In this document: positions 60,709 to 64,000 of the stretch, piece by piece
How positions within the stretch are numbered: the first letter of the stretch is position 1
Layout of the letters: each line of letters starts with the position of its first letter
Origin: Halosimplex halobium
GTDB taxonomy: Archaea; Halobacteriota; Halobacteria; Halobacteriales; Haloarculaceae
NCBI RefSeq assembly: GCF_051414055.1
Contig: NZ_JBLKNX010000005.1
Span: forward strand, 186,001 to 250,000
Direction: 5' to 3'
DNA length: 64,000 bases
Notes under the pieces: model-generated
Told to the model about the DNA's origin: nothing
Database searches by the model: none
What the model saw: only the letters and a program-made list of their open reading frames with translations
Made by a program: the position numbers and the translations under genes

Positions 60709-61434
60709 ATGATCGAACTAACGAAAACCGGAATCGACGGGTTGGACGAGATCCTGAACGGTGGTATTGTCAAGAATTCGACGACCCTGGTGAGCGGGAA
60801 CCCCGGGGCGGGCAAGAGCATCCTCTGTCTGCAGTTCATTTACAACGGCGTCGAAAAGTTCGACGAGAAGGGCATCTACCTGACCTTCGAGGAGGACGAG
60901 GAGGACCTGCGGGAGGCCGCCGAGTCGATCGGTTTCGAGAACTGGAGCGAACACGTCGAGAACGGCGACATCAAGATCTACGACAAGAAGGTGCTGCTGC
61001 GCGAGAACGACTTCTCGTCGTCGCTGGAACTACTGCTCGACGACTTCGAGGACAACGACTACGACCGGGTCGTCCTCGACTCGCTGGCGATGTTCGAGCT
61101 GTTCTTCGAGACCGAACAGGAGAAACGCACCTACCTCCTGAAGTTCACGGACATCCTGAGCCAGAACGACCTGACGACGCTGATGACCAACGAGCAGGGC
61201 GCGGTCTTCCCGGAGACGGAGATCGGGCTGGAGAACTACCTCACCGACGGGAACATCTACCTGATCCAGACGCCGACGGAGTCGGGCGTCAACCGCTACG
61301 TCTGGGTGGCGAAGATGCGCAAACAGGACATCGAGACCGACATCTTCCCGATGGAGATCTCCCAGGGCGGGATCCGCGTCCACCAGAACGCCAGCGCGTT
61401 CTCGATGATGAGCGAGGACGACAACCCGCTCTGA
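60709..61434 (+). CDS. RAD55/KaiC family ATPase
   Basis: 241 aa single RecA-like domain: IELTKTGIDGLDEILNGGIV, Walker A VSGNPGAGKSILCLQ, ATPase Glu region YLTFEEDEEDLR, Walker B DRVVLDSLAMFELFF. No long tail, in contrast to the 34618 gene. It lies between the Che genes and the archaellin, so a role in taxis or archaellum control is possible but unproven. TTTTTA near 60648 may be the promoter, about 60 nt upstream of the ATG. Confidence 0.82.
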   Translation: MIELTKTGIDGLDEILNGGIVKNSTTLVSGNPGAGKSILCLQFIYNGVEKFDEKGIYLTFEEDEEDLREAAESIGFENWSEHVENGDIKIYDKKVLLRENDFSSSLELLLDDFEDNDYDRVVLDSLAMFELFFETEQEKRTYLLKFTDILSQNDLTTLMTNEQGAVFPETEIGLENYLTDGNIYLIQTPTESGVNRYVWVAKMRKQDIETDIFPMEISQGGIRVHQNASAFSMMSEDDNPL

Positions 61435-61565
61435 ACCGCCCCGTTCTCACGAGCGTAATCGGTTATTACTTCCGAAAACGCGCCCGATGAACAGTCTCGC
61501 AGCCGTTCGGGCCGGATCCGCCCTCCCGCTTACGCTCCGGTAAGCGGCTGGTACTGGCAGCGATA

Positions 61566-61575
61566 GATTTATACT
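61566..61575 (+). promoter_or_regulatory. TATA box for the 61602 gene
   Basis: GATTTATACT centred about 31 nt upstream of the ATG at 61602. Confidence 0.6.
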
Positions 61576-61601
61576 CCGGTGAATATACGTTTTGATAACG
61601 G

Positions 61602-61937
61602 ATGGCTTCAGCCGAGATCCTCCAGACCCTGGGGAACAAATACAGCGCAGAGATCCTGGACGCGACCGACGAGCCCCAGTCCGCCCAGGAACTGAGCGAC
61701 GAGCTCGGGATCCCGATCGCCACCTGTTATCGCCGGATCGACGAGTTGACCGAGCACGACCTGCTCGAACTCCACGACAACATCCTCTCGGACGACCGGC
61801 GACGCATCAAGGTGTACCGTCGCAACGTCGATCAGGTCCACATCGACTTCGAGGAGTCGCTGACCGTCGAGGTCGAGGAGCGGACCGAGGTCACGAACAA
61901 GCTCGACGAGGCCTGGCGCACGCTCTCAGAGGGCTAG
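61602..61937 (+). CDS. Winged-helix regulator (ArsR-like)
   Basis: 111 aa. MASAEILQTLGNKYSAEILD, SAQELSDELGIPIATCYRRI and DELTEHDLLELHDNILSDDR form a wHTH; the rest is VYRRNVDQVHIDFEESLTVE with a helical dimer end. It is followed after 157 nt by a small membrane protein, the usual pairing for this regulator type in haloarchaea. Confidence 0.82.
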   Translation: MASAEILQTLGNKYSAEILDATDEPQSAQELSDELGIPIATCYRRIDELTEHDLLELHDNILSDDRRRIKVYRRNVDQVHIDFEESLTVEVEERTEVTNKLDEAWRTLSEG

Positions 61938-62061
61938 TCCGCGCGTACGCGCGACCCGGGGGCGCCCCTGCCCGCGTGTCGTCGCCCGGTCGGCTGGGGT
62001 CTGCGACCGCGGGGCCCCTCCCTTCACCCCTGTTATCACGAGGGATATTTTCGAGAGTGGA

Positions 62062-62070
62062 TTTAATACG
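62062..62070 (+). promoter_or_regulatory. TATA box for the 62095 gene
   Basis: TTTAATACG about 30 nt upstream of the GTG at 62095, which supports the leaderless GTG start. Confidence 0.6.
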
Positions 62071-62094
62071 GGGTGTCGAGAACCCCGAGTCAAC

Positions 62095-62379
62095 GTGGTC
62101 ACAGTGATCGAACTACTCTACGCCGTGTCGACGCTCGTCTTCGTCGTCGCCGGGCTGACGATGGTGGGCATGGCGATGCGCGCGTACGTGCAGACGTCCC
62201 GACAGGCGATGCTCCACCTCTCGCTGGGGTTCTCGCTGGCGGTGGCCGGCGCCGCCGCGACGATGATCAGCGCCTTCCTGACCGGCTTCGCGGGCCCGCG
62301 GTCGCTGTTGCTCGTCAACAGCGGGCTGACGACCTTCGGGTACCTCTTCGTCATGTACAGTCTGGTCACCTACGAGTGA
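62095..62379 (+). CDS. DUF7521-like small membrane protein
   Basis: 94 aa with three hydrophobic segments (VIELLYAVSTLVFVVAGLTM, MLHLSLGFSLAVAGAAATMI, SLLLVNSGLTTFGYLFVMYS). GTG start supported by the TATA box 30 nt upstream. It follows the ArsR-like regulator, a recurrent haloarchaeal pair that I recall as DUF7521. Function unknown. Confidence 0.72.
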   Translation: MVTVIELLYAVSTLVFVVAGLTMVGMAMRAYVQTSRQAMLHLSLGFSLAVAGAAATMISAFLTGFAGPRSLLLVNSGLTTFGYLFVMYSLVTYE

Positions 62380-62557
62380 GGGGACGGCGGTAGCGTTATC
62401 ATATTTTCAAGTAATACTAGATTTCACTTCGCCTGGTGAAATGCTCCACGATGTCCGTAAAACACCGGTTTTAAACTATCTGTGTCGTGTTTTTCCTCGC
62501 TGAAAACGACCCTCGTTCCGGTAGCCTCCGATTTTAATATCGATAATTGGGTAGACA

Positions 62558-62570
62558 CCCTTAATATGGA
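62558..62570 (+). promoter_or_regulatory. Promoter of the archaellin gene
   Basis: In the 250-nt gap, CCTTAATATGGA follows other AT runs (ATTTTAATATCGATAATTG at 62531-62549, TAATACTAGATT near 62413). The transcript would begin about 62592 and have a leader of roughly 38 nt, unlike most promoters in this window. Confidence 0.5.
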
Positions 62571-62629
62571 AGCGTAGAATCCTCGGAGTAGAGTCCGGGG
62601 CGGCGAACGGCTCCCGGGCGGAGAATCCC

Positions 62630-63313
62630 ATGCTAGACAACGAACGCAACGAACGAGACCGCGGGCAGGTCGGTATCGGGACCCTCATCGTGTTCATCGC
62701 GATGGTCCTGGTGGCGGCGATCGCGGCGGGCGTACTGATCAACACTGCGGGCTTCCTGCAGACGAAATCCGAAGAGACGGGCCAGCAGTCCGGACAGCAG
62801 GTCACCAACCGGCTGCAGGTCTCGGCGGCGACGGGGTCGAACCTCAGTGACGCGTCGGTCGGTATCGTGAACCTCACGGTCAAGAAGTCCCCGGGAGCGA
62901 GTAACATCGACCTCGAGAACGCGACCGTCCAGTGGGTCGGCCCCTCGGGCACGTACAATCTGGTCAACTCCAGCGTCGACGCGGCCGGTGCGGACGGCCA
63001 CTTCGGGATCGTCCCCTTCAAGGACGCCGACAGTTCCCACCCCGTCCTCAACGACCCTGACGACCGGATGGTGATGGTCTTCGACATCGGCCACGACGAC
63101 GTGGCGGTCGACGACGACATGTCGCTGGACGACGCGACCCGTATGAAGTCCACGTCCGGTGCGGCCAGTGGTGACGGCGAGACGTTCTTCGGCGACCAGG
63201 TCCCCGAAGGCGCGTCCATCAACGTCAAGATCACCACCAAGTCCGGTGCGACCACGAGCGAACAGCTGACCGTCCCCGAGACGATCTCGGGCGCCGAAGC
63301 TGTCCAGCTCTAA
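62630..63313 (+). CDS. Archaellin (archaeal flagellin)
   Basis: 227 aa. Class III signal ERDRGQVGIGTLIVFIAMVL; the prepilin peptidase cuts before QVGIGTLIVFIAMVLVAAIA, the conserved archaellin start. The hydrophobic helix is followed by a beta domain with N-x-S/T sites (NLSD, NLTV, NATV, NSSV), possible N-glycosylation sites. It is the filament protein of the archaellum. Only one archaellin gene is in the window. Confidence 0.93.
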   Translation: MLDNERNERDRGQVGIGTLIVFIAMVLVAAIAAGVLINTAGFLQTKSEETGQQSGQQVTNRLQVSAATGSNLSDASVGIVNLTVKKSPGASNIDLENATVQWVGPSGTYNLVNSSVDAAGADGHFGIVPFKDADSSHPVLNDPDDRMVMVFDIGHDDVAVDDDMSLDDATRMKSTSGAASGDGETFFGDQVPEGASINVKITTKSGATTSEQLTVPETISGAEAVQL

Positions 63314-63371
63314 ACCTGTCGAATAGCGGATATTCGACGGAACTAAACCCTTTTATCGCGGACAGTAGCGT

Positions 63372-63947
63372 ATGGCCAAGGGCGACGACGAACCGATCGA
63401 CGGGGACGACGGTCCCATCCTCTCGCCCGACGAGCTCGACATCACCGACGACGAGCACGTCGCCGAGATCGACGACGGCCGCTACGTCGTCTCCCCGGGC
63501 GACCCCATCGGGGACGTACCGTCGGTCGACGAGGGGTCGTCGACCGAGTCGAGCCCCGAACCGGCACCGGAACCGGCCGCCGAGCCGACGCCGGAGCTGA
63601 CCGAGGAGGCCGTCCACGAGTTCCTCGCGACCCGGTTCGACGACTCCGGGTCGCGGTACGGCTTCGACATCACGGCGACGTTCGACGGGGCGACCCGCCA
63701 GCGACAGATGGTCTCGAACGACGTGGTGACGATCTTCGAGAGCCTCGTCCTGTGGTACGCCCAGCAGATCGACGGCAAGACACCCGTCGAGGAGGTGCTG
63801 GGGATCCTGCTCATGGAGGCCAACGTCCCCGTCCGCTACCCGCCGAGCAGCCTCCGGCGGCTGCTCGAATCGACCGAGCTCTCCCCGGACGACTCGATCG
63901 CGGACCTCATCGCCGCCGTCGGTGACGAGGACGGATTCCGGATCTGA
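63372..63947 (+). CDS. Archaellum-locus protein, DUF7500-like
   Basis: 191 aa. Acidic, Pro-rich N-terminal half (DVPSVDEGSSTESSPEPAPE, then PAAEPTPELTEEAVHEF), then a folded part RYGFDITATFDGATRQRQMV, LVLWYAQQIDGKTPVEEVLG and SSLRRLLESTELSPDDSIAD. I recall this as a family found in haloarchaeal archaellum clusters just after archaellin. CCTTTTATCG (63347-63356) is the TATA candidate, slightly close (about 19 nt) to the ATG, so the start could be later. The locus continues outside the window. Confidence 0.72.
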   Translation: MAKGDDEPIDGDDGPILSPDELDITDDEHVAEIDDGRYVVSPGDPIGDVPSVDEGSSTESSPEPAPEPAAEPTPELTEEAVHEFLATRFDDSGSRYGFDITATFDGATRQRQMVSNDVVTIFESLVLWYAQQIDGKTPVEEVLGILLMEANVPVRYPPSSLRRLLESTELSPDDSIADLIAAVGDEDGFRI

Positions 63948-64000
63948 ACGGCCCCCCACCGGGTGCCCGCCGGGGTCGGACCGCCCGACCGCCGTCGGGT

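Overview
The window is a 64-kb stretch of a halophilic archaeon (class Halobacteria). The evidence is a GC-rich sequence with strong third-position GC bias, proteins very rich in Asp and Glu, and TATA-like boxes 26-30 nt upstream of start codons (leaderless transcripts). Several families are typical of haloarchaea: CheF, the MptA-type GTP cyclohydrolase, geranylgeranyl lipid reductase, HalX-type response regulator, Tat-dependent lipoproteins, archaellin, and a 7TM-PAS histidine kinase. A genus cannot be fixed from sequence reading alone. Product names given as DUF numbers were recalled, not looked up.

Layout. 1-8.2 kb: a 5'-truncated PolX, a Mut7-C/zinc-ribbon protein, a damaged DUF433/DUF5615 pair, a Nudix hydrolase, a divergent uS10 paralogue, an M20 amidohydrolase and a pilin. 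8.5-23.2 kb: lipid reductase, histidine kinase, ferredoxin, two UspA proteins, MptA, response regulator, a fused siroheme-decarboxylase-like Lrp protein with a 19-bp tandem array behind it, a Tat-exported penicillin acylase, and an ABC-2 exporter followed by a membrane protein and wHTH regulator. 23.3-30.2 kb: a compact phospho-signalling cassette (small membrane peptide, VWA protein, Ser/Thr kinase with FHA-like tail, PP2C phosphatase, zinc-ribbon/FHA protein, membrane zinc-ribbon protein), resembling the TerY-P logic of bacteria. 30.2-35.8 kb: acetyl-CoA synthetase, GNAT, NAD kinase and a KaiC-like ATPase with an acidic repeat tail.

35.8-36.7 kb is a 0.9-kb non-coding stretch packed with hairpins, an element with TGAAAG/CTTTCA inverted ends (a second copy lies at 6.1 kb) and a 57-bp tandem repeat. 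36.7-42.3 kb: a TrpD-family enzyme, a PQQ-propeller lipoprotein, a three-gene UxaA-family operon and a cyclophilin. 42.5-49.7 kb: a complete oligopeptide ABC transporter operon whose binding protein appears to be circularly permuted. 51.5-52.8 kb: tRNA-Leu(UAA) followed by two degenerate copies of its 3' end and a PemK-like/wHTH pair. 53.4-64 kb: the taxis cluster (CheF, HEAT protein, CheR, CheA, CheB, CheW), a RAD55-type ATPase, an HTH/membrane pair and the start of the archaellum locus.

The points most worth checking are the circularly permuted binding protein, the two UxaA-family large subunits that each keep a different half of the conserved active-site motifs, the VWA-kinase-phosphatase cassette, the repeat elements, and the lost start/stop junction in the DUF433/DUF5615 pair.
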